64,000 nt of DNA from Herbiconiux moechotypicola (lineage in GTDB: Bacteria > Actinomycetota > Actinomycetes > Actinomycetales > Microbacteriaceae): the NCBI RefSeq assembly GCF_024979255.1, contig NZ_JANLCN010000001.1, forward strand, positions 1 through 64,000. The letters are read 5' to 3'. Below the pieces are notes generated by a model that did not search any database, had not been told where the DNA came from, and saw only the letters and a list, made by a program, of their open reading frames with translations. The translations under genes and the position numbers were made by a program. Shown piece after piece: positions 1 to 7,257 of the stretch; the stretch's first letter is position 1; every line of letters starts with the position of its first letter.

Positions 1-705
1 GATGCTCGCCAACCACACCCCACCCTGCTCAGGCGTAAGAGCGAACCGGCCACGGATCATGCCGTCCCTCGTCTGCGCGATAGTGAGGGAGCGCTGCTGC
101 TGGAGCCGCTCATCCCGTGGCTCGGCACCATCGGGGTCGATGATCTCCCGCAAGTGGAGGGCGAGCCTGGCCGTCTGATCGGTCGTCAGACGATGCGTGA
201 TGGTCTCGTCGACGAGCGTCTGCTCGGCGGAGGCCACGACATCGGGGCAGCAGCCGCGGTCGGCGAGTTCGCCGCACCGCTTCACGATGACGGCCGCGGT
301 CTCGACGGCGAGGACTCCCTCATCGAGCCGCTGCGCAACCAGCGGGAACGGGGCCGGACCCTCACCACCACCCAGGACCACCGCACCGCGCATCCTGCGC
401 CCGACCTCCAGCCGCGCCCTGCTCTCCTGCGCCGACGTACCCGTCACGCCCGCGACGAGCTTGACCGGGCTCGTGAAATTCTGCGACCTACTCAGCCCCT
501 CATCACCAAGCTCACTGCGCGACCGCACCGCAACCTCACCGGCGACCCGCACCTGCGCCGCACCCACAAGCCGCCCAACCACCTCGACAGCAGCCATCAA
601 CTCAAGCACCTCATCGTCGCTCGCACCCCCAAGCCCCGCCCCGACCCCACCCACAACACCACGAAGATCGTCAGCGATCTCCCAGAGTCGAGCAGTTGCG
701 GTCAT
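1..705 (-). CDS. DUF222 domain protein, 5' part (HNH endonuclease family likely)
   Basis: Reading the minus strand from ATG at 705 gives 235 open codons to the left edge with no stop, so the 3' end lies outside the window. The protein begins MTATARLWEIADDLRG and continues with the helical, Arg/Glu-rich DUF222 pattern: a VGAAQVRVAGEVAVRS segment, an ARLEVGRRMRGAVVLGG segment, and LTTDQTARLALHLREIIDPDG near the visible end. In this family a C-terminal HNH nuclease domain usually follows; it would be beyond the edge and is not seen. Such genes are multicopy in many Microbacteriaceae and their role is poorly defined. The long plus-strand frames over this stretch are its antisense shadows. Confidence 0.85.
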   Translation of the reverse strand, partial: MTATARLWEIADDLRGVVGGVGAGLGGASDDEVLELMAAVEVVGRLVGAAQVRVAGEVAVRSRSELGDEGLSRSQNFTSPVKLVAGVTGTSAQESRARLEVGRRMRGAVVLGGGEGPAPFPLVAQRLDEGVLAVETAAVIVKRCGELADRGCCPDVVASAEQTLVDETITHRLTTDQTARLALHLREIIDPDGAEPRDERLQQQRSLTIAQTRDGMIRGRFALTPEQGGVWLASI

Positions 706-944
706 ACTGAGATTCTATCAGAAGACGCTGATCAAAGCTCGTTTTCACGCCGCCTTCTTCGCGTCTCGGAATGTGATGATCTTGAGGTCGTATCGCGCCT
801 CCACCATCCCGCGCTTTGGCACGTTCATCGTCTGCATGAGCCGGCGCAGGCGTATCGAATTCATCGGCCTGATTTCACAGTTAAGCAACTCGCTCGGTGC
901 GTCGAGTGCCCCCGAGGTGCCCGACGACTGCCTGATAAGCGTTT

Positions 945-2819
945 CTAGCGAACGACGATAGGCGTCTGTGCCGAGGTCTTGCTCAGATCTGAGTAGCCAG
1001 GGAGCGATCCTGTCACAGTGACGCTGATCTTGTGTCCGATCTGCGCTCTGGTTGGTGTGAAGGTCGATTTGGTTGCCCCGGTGATCGCCTTGCCGCTGGC
1101 AATCCACTGGTAGCGCAGCGTCGTGCCGGCCCTCCATCCTCCCGTCTTGACGGTGAGCACGGTCCCGACCTTTGGCGTTCCCGCGATCGTAGGAGCAGCC
1201 GCGGATTGTGTGCCCTTCGCCACGATGGTGGTCTGAGCAGACGTTCTCGTCACAGTCGTGTACCCGGCAAGGGTTCCCGTCACGCGCACGCTGATCTTCT
1301 TCCCGACCTGAGCGGCTGTTGGGATGAAGCTGGAACTCGATGCCCCTGCAATGGCCTTGGAATCAGCGAACCATGCGTACGTGAACTTGGTGCCAGCGGT
1401 CCACGACCCGGTCTTCGCGGTCAAGGCGACGCCGGTCTTCGGTGTGCCGCCCACCGTTGGGGTGGGCGCGATCAGGGTTCCTTTGGCGATGGCGGCAGTT
1501 GACGCCGACTTCGTCGTTCGACTGGTGTACCCGGCCAGCGTGCCCGTGACGCGCACGTCGACTTGCTTGCCGAGCAGTGACGCGGTCGGCGTGAAGGTGG
1601 ATTTCGTTGCACCGGGCACGGCGACGCCTCCGGCTGTCCACTGGTACGTCAAGGCTGCGCTGCTGGTCCAGGTTCCGGCTGTAGCTCTAAGGGAGGCACC
1701 CACGGCGGCTGATCCCTTGATGGTCGGGGTGCCTGCTGTCAGCGTGCCTAGTCCGACCGCGCCGGTGGGCGCCGTCGTCACTGAAGTGGGGTCGTATCCG
1801 GTGAGGGACCCGGTAACGCGCACGGAGATCTTCTTGCCCACGGTCGCCGCGGTCGGAGTGAACGACTTCGATGTCGCGTCGACCACATCCACTCCATCGG
1901 CAACCCACTGGTAGGTGAACGTGGTGCCTGCTGGCCAGATTCCGGCCTTAGTGGTCAGCTGGCCGCCGACGACAGGCGACCCGGTGATCGTCGGGGATCC
2001 TGCCGGCAGGGCAGGCCGAGTGGTGAGTGTGACGCTGGCAATGGTTCGGAATTCTGTGGTGCCGTTTCCGAGCGAGTCACCGAGGGGGTAGAGCGTGATG
2101 TTCCAGAGCCCTGGTGCGGCTGTGGAGGGGATGGTGATGGTGCGTTGCCAGGTACCGTTCTTCGTGGTGCCGGAGACGAGACTCATCTGTCCGAACCCGG
2201 CGCCCTGAGTTGTCGTGGTACTTCCCGCCGTGATGAACGGTGCCTCGACGCCCGAGGGATCGCTCGCCTTGAGGGTGACCGTGAAGGTTGCCGGTCCGTC
2301 CTTCAGGTTGAACCTGTTCTTGTCGACGCTCGCGCCGAGGAACGTCGGCGGGCTGGTGTCGGCAGGAGCTGCGGCATTGAGGGTGACACTAGCGATCGTC
2401 TTGAAATCGGTGGTGCCGTTGCCGAGCGAGTCGGCGAGAGGGTACAGCGTGACGGTCCACAGGCCCGGGGCGGCCGTGGCCGGGATGGTGATGGTGTGTT
2501 GCCACGTGCCGTTCTTCGCAGTGCCTGCGACAAGGCTCATCTGTCCGAACCCGGCACCCTGACTTGTGGTTGCGCTTCCCGCAGTGACGAACGGCGCTTC
2601 GACGCCCGAAGGATCGCTCGCTTTGACGGTGACCGTGAATGTCGCGGGTCCATCGCCGAGGTTGAAGGTCTTCTTGTCGACGCTTCCGCTCACGAAGGTC
2701 GGAGGCAGCACGTCCGCTGCGGCATTTGCGGTGCCGGCGCCGACTAGCGGTGCAGAGAGCAAACCGACCGTGGCGGCCGCTACCACCAGAGCGCGCTTGA
2801 GCGGAACGAAACCCTTCAC
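945..2819 (-). CDS. Secreted Ig-like repeat protein
   Basis: About 624 aa from GTG at 2819; ATG at 2834 is in frame but lies inside the G-tract used as ribosome binding site (GGGGGG, 5-nt spacer, GTG). A signal peptide (KGFVPLKRALVVAAATVG...TANAA) is followed by two near-identical ~105-aa modules starting PPTF and containing SVDK, DPSGVEAPF and APGLW. Then come four ~80-aa Ig-like repeats of the pattern PTIxGTPxVGxxLTxKxGxW...YQWxAxGxxIxGAT...GKKISVRVTGxLxGY. No catalytic motif or cell-wall anchor is visible, so I infer a secreted structural or adhesive protein. The repeats resemble those in the peptidase at 11382-15047. It lies upstream of and codirectional with the DUF222 gene. Confidence 0.85.
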   Translation of the reverse strand: MKGFVPLKRALVVAAATVGLLSAPLVGAGTANAAADVLPPTFVSGSVDKKTFNLGDGPATFTVTVKASDPSGVEAPFVTAGSATTSQGAGFGQMSLVAGTAKNGTWQHTITIPATAAPGLWTVTLYPLADSLGNGTTDFKTIASVTLNAAAPADTSPPTFLGASVDKNRFNLKDGPATFTVTLKASDPSGVEAPFITAGSTTTTQGAGFGQMSLVSGTTKNGTWQRTITIPSTAAPGLWNITLYPLGDSLGNGTTEFRTIASVTLTTRPALPAGSPTITGSPVVGGQLTTKAGIWPAGTTFTYQWVADGVDVVDATSKSFTPTAATVGKKISVRVTGSLTGYDPTSVTTAPTGAVGLGTLTAGTPTIKGSAAVGASLRATAGTWTSSAALTYQWTAGGVAVPGATKSTFTPTASLLGKQVDVRVTGTLAGYTSRTTKSASTAAIAKGTLIAPTPTVGGTPKTGVALTAKTGSWTAGTKFTYAWFADSKAIAGASSSSFIPTAAQVGKKISVRVTGTLAGYTTVTRTSAQTTIVAKGTQSAAAPTIAGTPKVGTVLTVKTGGWRAGTTLRYQWIASGKAITGATKSTFTPTRAQIGHKISVTVTGSLPGYSDLSKTSAQTPIVVR

Positions 2820-2836
2820 AACTACCCCCCACATCG

Positions 2837-2862
2837 GTCGCGTGCATCGGTGCATACGCGAC
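2837..2862 (-). promoter_or_regulatory. Leader hairpin upstream of the Ig-like repeat gene
   Basis: Arms GTCGCGT (2837-2843) and ACGCGAC (2856-2862) are perfectly complementary, with a partial inner extension (GCA with TGC). On the minus strand this sits about 18 nt upstream of the GTG at 2819, so it could be an operator or an mRNA leader hairpin next to the ribosome binding site. Function is inference. Confidence 0.3.
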
Positions 2863-2990
2863 CTCCAGAATCTAGCAGTGCCGAGATGCTGTCGTTGCCT
2901 TCCTCGACACGAGCGCATGATCATGACCCTGCGATGGTGCCGTACCGACCGGTAGAGCTGAGCGATGGAGACCGCTGCTACCCTGACCAC

Positions 2991-3314
2991 ATGCTCGCCG
3001 ACCCCTCCGTCTACGAGGAACTCGCCGCCTTCGTGGACGAGCGCGACTGGGCCCAGTTCCACACCCCCGAGAACCTCGCCAAGAGCATCTCCATCGAAGC
3101 CGCCGAACTCCTCGAACCCTTCCAGTGGACTCCGGATGCGGCCGACTCCGACATCCGAGACGAGCTCGCCGACGTGCTCACCTACGCCTACCTCCTCGCC
3201 GCCCGCCTCGGCACAGACCCCGACACCCTCATCCGCACCAAGCTCGCCAGGACCCGCGAGAAGTACCCCGTCGACAAGTCCCGCGGCACCTCCGCGAAGT
3301 ATGACCAGCTCTGA
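2991..3314 (+). CDS. MazG-like nucleotide pyrophosphohydrolase
   Basis: A 107-aa protein of the small all-alpha NTP pyrophosphatase (MazG-like, RS21-C6-type) superfamily, expected to hydrolyse (d)NTPs to monophosphates. The Mg-binding ExxE...ExxD signature is visible: E36-A-A-E39 in SISIEAAELLEPFQW and E58-L-A-D61 in RDELADVLTYAYLLAARL. ATG 2991 is chosen because the conserved fold begins right after it and upstream codons look non-coding. The 3' end (KYDQL, stop) forms the first copy of a 35-bp direct repeat. Its ancestral downstream neighbour appears to have been the helicase now at 4470, whose duplicated start sequence overlaps this stop codon. Small MazG-like enzymes often sit beside nucleases or helicases in defence-like loci. 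Confidence 0.88.
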   Translation: MLADPSVYEELAAFVDERDWAQFHTPENLAKSISIEAAELLEPFQWTPDAADSDIRDELADVLTYAYLLAARLGTDPDTLIRTKLARTREKYPVDKSRGTSAKYDQL

Positions 3315-3323
3315 GATCGTCCA
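3289..3323 (+). repeat. 35-bp direct repeat, left copy
   Basis: Left copy of a direct repeat that matches 4365-4399 at 31 of 35 positions. It covers the last codons of the MazG-like gene and an ATG ACC AGC TCT GAG ATC GTC reading MTSSEIV, the same N-terminus found at 4377. The two copies bracket the gene at 3398-4300, giving an insertion unit of 1,076 bp. Confidence 0.9.
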
Positions 3324-3397
3324 CGAGCAGCCAAGGTCTCGACTTGCACTAACCTGTGACGATCAGCATCGTCGGCTGAACATCTACTGGGGGGCAG

Positions 3398-4300
3398 ATG
3401 CGTACATATACGCGATTGAAGTGCAGGCGTCTCCGCGAGCCGCAATCTGCGGCTGACGTTCCGAAGGAAGCGGGCGTTAGCTCAGAAGAGTCTATGGCTG
3501 TGGTGCACGAACGCTTGTCAAGTACGTCTTGGATCCCCGAGCATCGACTCCACGAGGGTGACTACGTCAAACTTCTGACGCTGGCAAAGTCGGATCGTGT
3601 GCCACTGCGGAACGGCGAGCTAGAAGACCGCTTGAAGGCGGTTCGGGGAGCTGCCATCAGCGATCCGAGAGTCGAACTCCTCGCGGCGAACACCCTCGAC
3701 CTGCTCGTTCAGATCAAGCACGGCATTCAACTCGATGGATTGATCGCGAATAACATTCTCGCGCTGGCTGATCCTCATTCAGGATGTTGGGGTCTCGTCA
3801 CTGTCGATCGGGGCGCGGTCGACATTCGCGTCCGATCGCAAGAGGTTACGGCGCTTCGCGAGGGAACCGTGAATCTGCTCTCGGTCTTGAACGTTGAGGA
3901 CCGTCTGAGCGAGCGTGCCTTTCTTTCAAGAGGCCAGGACGTGCTCGAAGTCGACGGGAAGTCGATTCAGTCGAATCGAGGTGGCGAGGAGGAAGCCAAA
4001 GGCACGGTTCACGTTCTCGGGCGGTTGGGGTTTTACTTCTACGCCGCGAGACGGCCCGGCCCGATCGCGTTACTCATCATCAGCGCGGCTCTTCTCGCGA
4101 TCTCGCTAGCCATGCTCGTTGTCGGCTTGATCAATACGAGCCTTGCAATGAGCCAGGTGTACGTATGGATTCACAACACAATCGATCGAATCTTCACCGG
4201 TGCCCTCGGAGCCGCCCTCGTTACTATTGTGACCACTGCACAATCTTTGCTGCGCTATCGACGACTCAGCGGAACGCGAGTCGTCATCGACTGGGTGTAA
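3398..4300 (+). CDS. Orphan protein with two C-terminal membrane segments
   Basis: A 300-aa protein I do not recognise. ATG 3398 has a GGGGGG tract three bases upstream. The first ~215 residues are soluble and mixed in character, with ELLAANTLDLLVQIKHG and CWGLVTVDRGAVDIRV segments. They are followed by a strong hydrophobic helix (GPIALLIISAALLAISLAML) and a second one (GALGAALVTIVTTAQSLL), with a short basic tail ending VVIDWV. Codon use is visibly less C/G-ending than in the MazG-like and helicase genes on either side. The gene lies wholly between two 35-bp direct repeats, which points to acquisition as a cassette. A membrane-linked effector or sensor is possible but is inference only. Confidence 0.75.
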   Translation: MRTYTRLKCRRLREPQSAADVPKEAGVSSEESMAVVHERLSSTSWIPEHRLHEGDYVKLLTLAKSDRVPLRNGELEDRLKAVRGAAISDPRVELLAANTLDLLVQIKHGIQLDGLIANNILALADPHSGCWGLVTVDRGAVDIRVRSQEVTALREGTVNLLSVLNVEDRLSERAFLSRGQDVLEVDGKSIQSNRGGEEEAKGTVHVLGRLGFYFYAARRPGPIALLIISAALLAISLAMLVVGLINTSLAMSQVYVWIHNTIDRIFTGALGAALVTIVTTAQSLLRYRRLSGTRVVIDWV

Positions 4301-4364
4301 GAAGACCCCATGATGCCGCGCACGTATTTTGAGCGCCGACCGCGACGAGAGCGGTCGTTCGACG

Positions 4365-4399
4365 CCTCAACGAAGTGTGACCAGCTCTGAAATCGTCCA
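4365..4399 (+). repeat. 35-bp direct repeat, right copy
   Basis: Right copy of the repeat at 3289-3323, with four differences. GTG ACC AGC TCT GAA ATC GTC CAT at 4377 reads MTSSEIVH and is in frame with the downstream helicase, so this copy carries that gene's ancestral start. Confidence 0.9.
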
Positions 4400-4469
4400 T
4401 CTCCCGTTCGACCGGGCGGAGGTCTCCGTCTAGGCCCGAAGCGGCGACAAGCGCATCACCAATTGGTCT
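4377..4469 (+). pseudogene. Ancestral 5' end of the helicase gene, cut by an amber codon
   Basis: From GTG 4377 the frame reads MTSSEIVHLPFDRAEVSV, then TAG (4431-4433), then ARSGDKRITNW and straight into VVYILDDD of the helicase. The frame is unbroken except for that stop, which looks like a TGG-to-TAG change (V-W-A to V-stop-A). The first 31 codons are therefore either lost, with restart at GTG 4470, or the stop is read through. Confidence 0.7.
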
Positions 4470-6161
4470 GTGGTCTACATCCTCGACGACGACACGGGCC
4501 GCGGCTCGAAGGCATCAGCCCGCCGCAAGATCTACGTAGGCGAATCCCTCAACGTAGCCGCCCGCATGCGCCAGCACCTCGCGAGCATCGAGCGCAGCCA
4601 CCTCACCAACCTCCGCGTCATCCTCGACGAGACCTTCAACAAGTCCGTCTGCCTCGACCTCGAGTCGTTCCTCATCGAGATGCTCAGCGGCGACGGCGCC
4701 TTCGAGGTGCTCAACCGCAACGACGGCATCGTCGATGCCGACTACTACAACCGCGCCTTATACCAAGACACCTTCGACGCCATCTTCGACCGCCTGAAGC
4801 TCGACGGCGTGTTCACTCGCACCATCCCCGAGATCATCAACAGCGACCTCTTCAAGCTGAGCCCCTTCAAATCGCTCACCGACGACCAGGCCTCCGCCGT
4901 CGAGGGCGTCGTGAAGAGCCTCTTCGACGATCTGCGCAGCAACGACCGCAGCACCACGGTCATCCAGGGCGACCCCGGCACCGGAAAGACCGTCGTCGCG
5001 ATCTACCTGCTCAAGCTACTCGCCGACATCCGTGCATCCACACCCCTCGACGCCCTCGACGACGACGGCGACTCCCTCTTCTCCGAGTTCTTCACCGACG
5101 AGCACCGGATGCTCCTCCGCGACCTCCGCATCGGCTTCGTCGTCCCGCAACAGTCGCTCCGAACCTCAGTGCAGAAGGTCTTCCGTAAGACCCCGGGCCT
5201 CAACCCGTCGATGGTGCTGACAGCATTCGAGGTGGGGGAGTCTGAGCTCGACTTCGACCTGCTCATCGTCGACGAGACCCACCGCCTCAACCAGCGGTCG
5301 AACCAGCCGTCGGCGGCGCAGAACATCAAGTTCCGCGACATCACCGCGAAGCTCTTCGGAACCGACGACGTCACGAAGACGCAGCTGGACTGGATCAAAG
5401 CCAAGAGCACCCACCAGATCTTCCTTCTAGACGCGGCCCAGAGCGTTCGCCCGCACGACCTCCCGACCGAACTTCTCAACCAGCTCGTCGCCGAGACGAA
5501 GTCTGCCGCCCATCACCATCCGCTCCTCTCCCAACTGCGCGTACGTGCCGGCGCCGACTACGTCGGTCACATCCGCCGAATGCTGGGTGCCGAACCCACC
5601 TCGGATGGGCGGCCAGCCGCATCCGTCGTCCCCGATTTCGGCGAGTACGACTTTCGGATGTTCGATGACGTCACCGAGATGCGCACCGAGATCGAGCGCC
5701 GAGACCGCGAAGTCGGCCTCTCCCGCCTCGTCGCCGGCTACGCCTGGGAGTGGACGACGAAGGCTAAGAAGCCGGGCTACGACATCGAGATCGGTGAGTT
5801 CCGGATGCGCTGGAACAGCACCCAGACTGACTGGATCGCATCGCCGAGTTCGCTCGACGAGGTGGGTTCGATCCACACGGTGCAGGGCTACGACCTCAAC
5901 TACGCCGGCGTCATCATCGGCCCTGACCTTCGCTTCGACATCGACACCGGCCGCATCATCGTCGACCGCGCCTCCTACTTCGACAAGAAGGGCAAGGAGG
6001 CGAACAAGGCGCTCGGCCGCAAGTACTCCGACGACGACCTTCTCTGGTACATCCAGAACATCTATGCGGTGCTGCTTACGCGCGGCATCCGCGGCACCTA
6101 TATCTATGTCTGCGACCCAGTGCTGCGCGAGCATCTGCGTCGGTGTGTGCCTGCGGCCTAA
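4470..6161 (+). CDS. GIY-YIG nuclease-like/DUF2075-type superfamily 1 helicase
   Basis: 563 aa from GTG 4470. The N-terminus carries a GIY-YIG-like motif (VVYILDD ... KIYVGES, residues ~1-27). An ATPase core follows: Walker A GDPGTGKT near residue 167, Walker B-like LLIVDETHR near 264-270, and a motif VI-like VQGYDLNYAGVIIGPD near the C-terminus followed by YAVLLTRGIRGTYIYVCD. This layout fits DUF2075-type P-loop helicase/nuclease proteins, which process DNA or RNA and are frequent in defence contexts. An in-frame amber at 4431 separates it from a more likely ancestral start at 4377, so expression may be reduced. The neighbouring MazG-like gene appears to be its original operon partner. Confidence 0.85.
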   Translation: MVYILDDDTGRGSKASARRKIYVGESLNVAARMRQHLASIERSHLTNLRVILDETFNKSVCLDLESFLIEMLSGDGAFEVLNRNDGIVDADYYNRALYQDTFDAIFDRLKLDGVFTRTIPEIINSDLFKLSPFKSLTDDQASAVEGVVKSLFDDLRSNDRSTTVIQGDPGTGKTVVAIYLLKLLADIRASTPLDALDDDGDSLFSEFFTDEHRMLLRDLRIGFVVPQQSLRTSVQKVFRKTPGLNPSMVLTAFEVGESELDFDLLIVDETHRLNQRSNQPSAAQNIKFRDITAKLFGTDDVTKTQLDWIKAKSTHQIFLLDAAQSVRPHDLPTELLNQLVAETKSAAHHHPLLSQLRVRAGADYVGHIRRMLGAEPTSDGRPAASVVPDFGEYDFRMFDDVTEMRTEIERRDREVGLSRLVAGYAWEWTTKAKKPGYDIEIGEFRMRWNSTQTDWIASPSSLDEVGSIHTVQGYDLNYAGVIIGPDLRFDIDTGRIIVDRASYFDKKGKEANKALGRKYSDDDLLWYIQNIYAVLLTRGIRGTYIYVCDPVLREHLRRCVPAA

Positions 6162-6172
6162 CCTCGCCGCAC

Positions 6173-6322
6173 CTAATCGGCGTCGTCGACGTACCTCTGA
6201 AGCAGTTCCTTGACCACGTCGGTCAAGGTCCGACCCTGTCGCGCAGCCTTGTCCTGAGCAGCCGCATACAAGTCTGGTGGAATCCGAAACGACTTGTGTG
6301 GCGTCTTGGGCTGGTTGGGCAT
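6173..6322 (-). CDS. Small ribbon-helix-helix-like protein
   Basis: 49 aa from ATG 6322 (an upstream in-frame ATG at 6364 would add 14 residues). The sequence KSFRIPPDLYAAAQDKAARQGRTLTDVVKELLQRYV has the strand-helix-helix pattern of RHH DNA-binding proteins and antitoxins. It is convergent with the helicase, 11 bp from its stop, and divergent from the gene at 6386. No toxin gene is coupled to it. A role as repressor of the short divergent region is likely but not shown. Confidence 0.65.
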   Translation of the reverse strand: MPNQPKTPHKSFRIPPDLYAAAQDKAARQGRTLTDVVKELLQRYVDDAD

Positions 6323-6385
6323 TGACTCATCGTGCCAGATCCACGCCTCTTGCTGGGTGTACATCCACCTTCTATCATGGGTGGT

Positions 6386-6763
6386 ATGACACCTTCAGCT
6401 CTATTTAGTTCTGTGGTCGTACCGAAATACCTCGCCGACGCCTTCGAGGATCGCGCGAATTGGGACGGCCTCTGCGCCGAAGAAGCGGTGATTCGCTTGC
6501 TCGCAGATTGGGTGAACGACCCCGAACCTAAGACCGACCGGGTGGATCTACCCAAAGTGCTCTACGAGGTTGAGCAGGGGCTCGCAAGCGATGGATGCGC
6601 GAACTTTATTCGTGCTCGGTACGGAACTACCAAGCTTCGGCGATGCCGGAATTGTGGCATCCGAGTCGCAAAGTCGCAACGGATCCTGCCGTGGAAGGCG
6701 TGCTCGGAGGATTGCGCCGACGAACTATGGATTCGCGCCAATTGTGTCGGCGATCCCGAATGA
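6386..6763 (+). CDS. RHH-like protein with C-terminal Cys cluster
   Basis: 125 aa from ATG 6386 (ATG 6377 is an alternative). The N-terminus SSVVVPKYLADAFEDRA...CAEEAVIRLLADWV resembles a ribbon-helix-helix unit. The C-terminal half has CRNCGIRV and CSEDCADEL, a CxxC-x18-CxxxC arrangement that could bind zinc. I do not recognise a family. It diverges from the 49-aa RHH protein with about 63 bp between starts, and is followed by the NUDIX gene 44 bp downstream. A DNA- or RNA-binding regulator is the simplest reading. Confidence 0.6.
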   Translation: MTPSALFSSVVVPKYLADAFEDRANWDGLCAEEAVIRLLADWVNDPEPKTDRVDLPKVLYEVEQGLASDGCANFIRARYGTTKLRRCRNCGIRVAKSQRILPWKACSEDCADELWIRANCVGDPE

Positions 6764-6807
6764 TCGTGCGAATGGTGCTTGCGTATCAACTAGGGGACTC
6801 TTAGACC

Positions 6808-7257
6808 ATGACCAAACTGCAAGTCGTCGCTGCGGTGTTCATTCGTGACGGTAACGTCCTCGGTTGTCGGAGAGCGCCAGGCCGGGTAGCCGCTGGTCAA
6901 TGGGAATTTCCCGGCGGCAAGGTGGAGCCAGGCGAGGATCCGCGATTCGCACTTCAGCGCGAGGTCGCTGAGGAGCTTGGAATTGATGTGACCGTTGGTG
7001 ATCTGCTCGATAGAACGCCCACCGCCGTCGGAGAACTCACCATCGATCTGGCTTGCTACGGGATCACTGAATACTCACTCGAACCGATCGCGAGCAGCGA
7101 CCATGATGCCCTCTCCTGGTTTGCGCCCGAGGATGTTTTCGCGGTGAGTTGGGCGAAGCCAGACTTACCCATGGTGAGAAAGATCGCGGCCTGGCGAATG
7201 TGGCGGTCTCAGAATTCGGCAGTCAGCTTTGAGAACGTAGATCCGTCACGTGCGTAG
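6808..7257 (+). CDS. NUDIX hydrolase (MutT-like)
   Basis: 149 aa with a complete Nudix box: GGKVEPGEDPRFALQREVAEELGI matches Gx5Ex7REUxEExGU. The N-terminal VVAAVFIRDGNVLGCRRAPG and QWEFPGG resemble 8-oxo-dGTP diphosphatases (MutT/CTP pyrophosphohydrolase group), so it probably cleans oxidised or modified nucleotides from the pool. The last 49 bp overlap, in convergent orientation, the 3' end of the SRA-nuclease gene. With the MazG-like gene it makes two nucleotide-pool enzymes in one small island. Confidence 0.9.
   Translation: MTKLQVVAAVFIRDGNVLGCRRAPGRVAAGQWEFPGGKVEPGEDPRFALQREVAEELGIDVTVGDLLDRTPTAVGELTIDLACYGITEYSLEPIASSDHDALSWFAPEDVFAVSWAKPDLPMVRKIAAWRMWRSQNSAVSFENVDPSRA

Noticed and set aside
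745-864. Short minus-strand frame MNSIRLRRLMQTMNVPK... of 39 codons
   Set aside because: It looks protein-like and could be a remnant, but no good ribosome binding site, family or partner supports it.
154-961. Two overlapping plus-strand frames of 254-264 codons
   Set aside because: They are antisense to the DUF222 gene read on the minus strand and have Arg/Thr/Pro-rich translations without domains.
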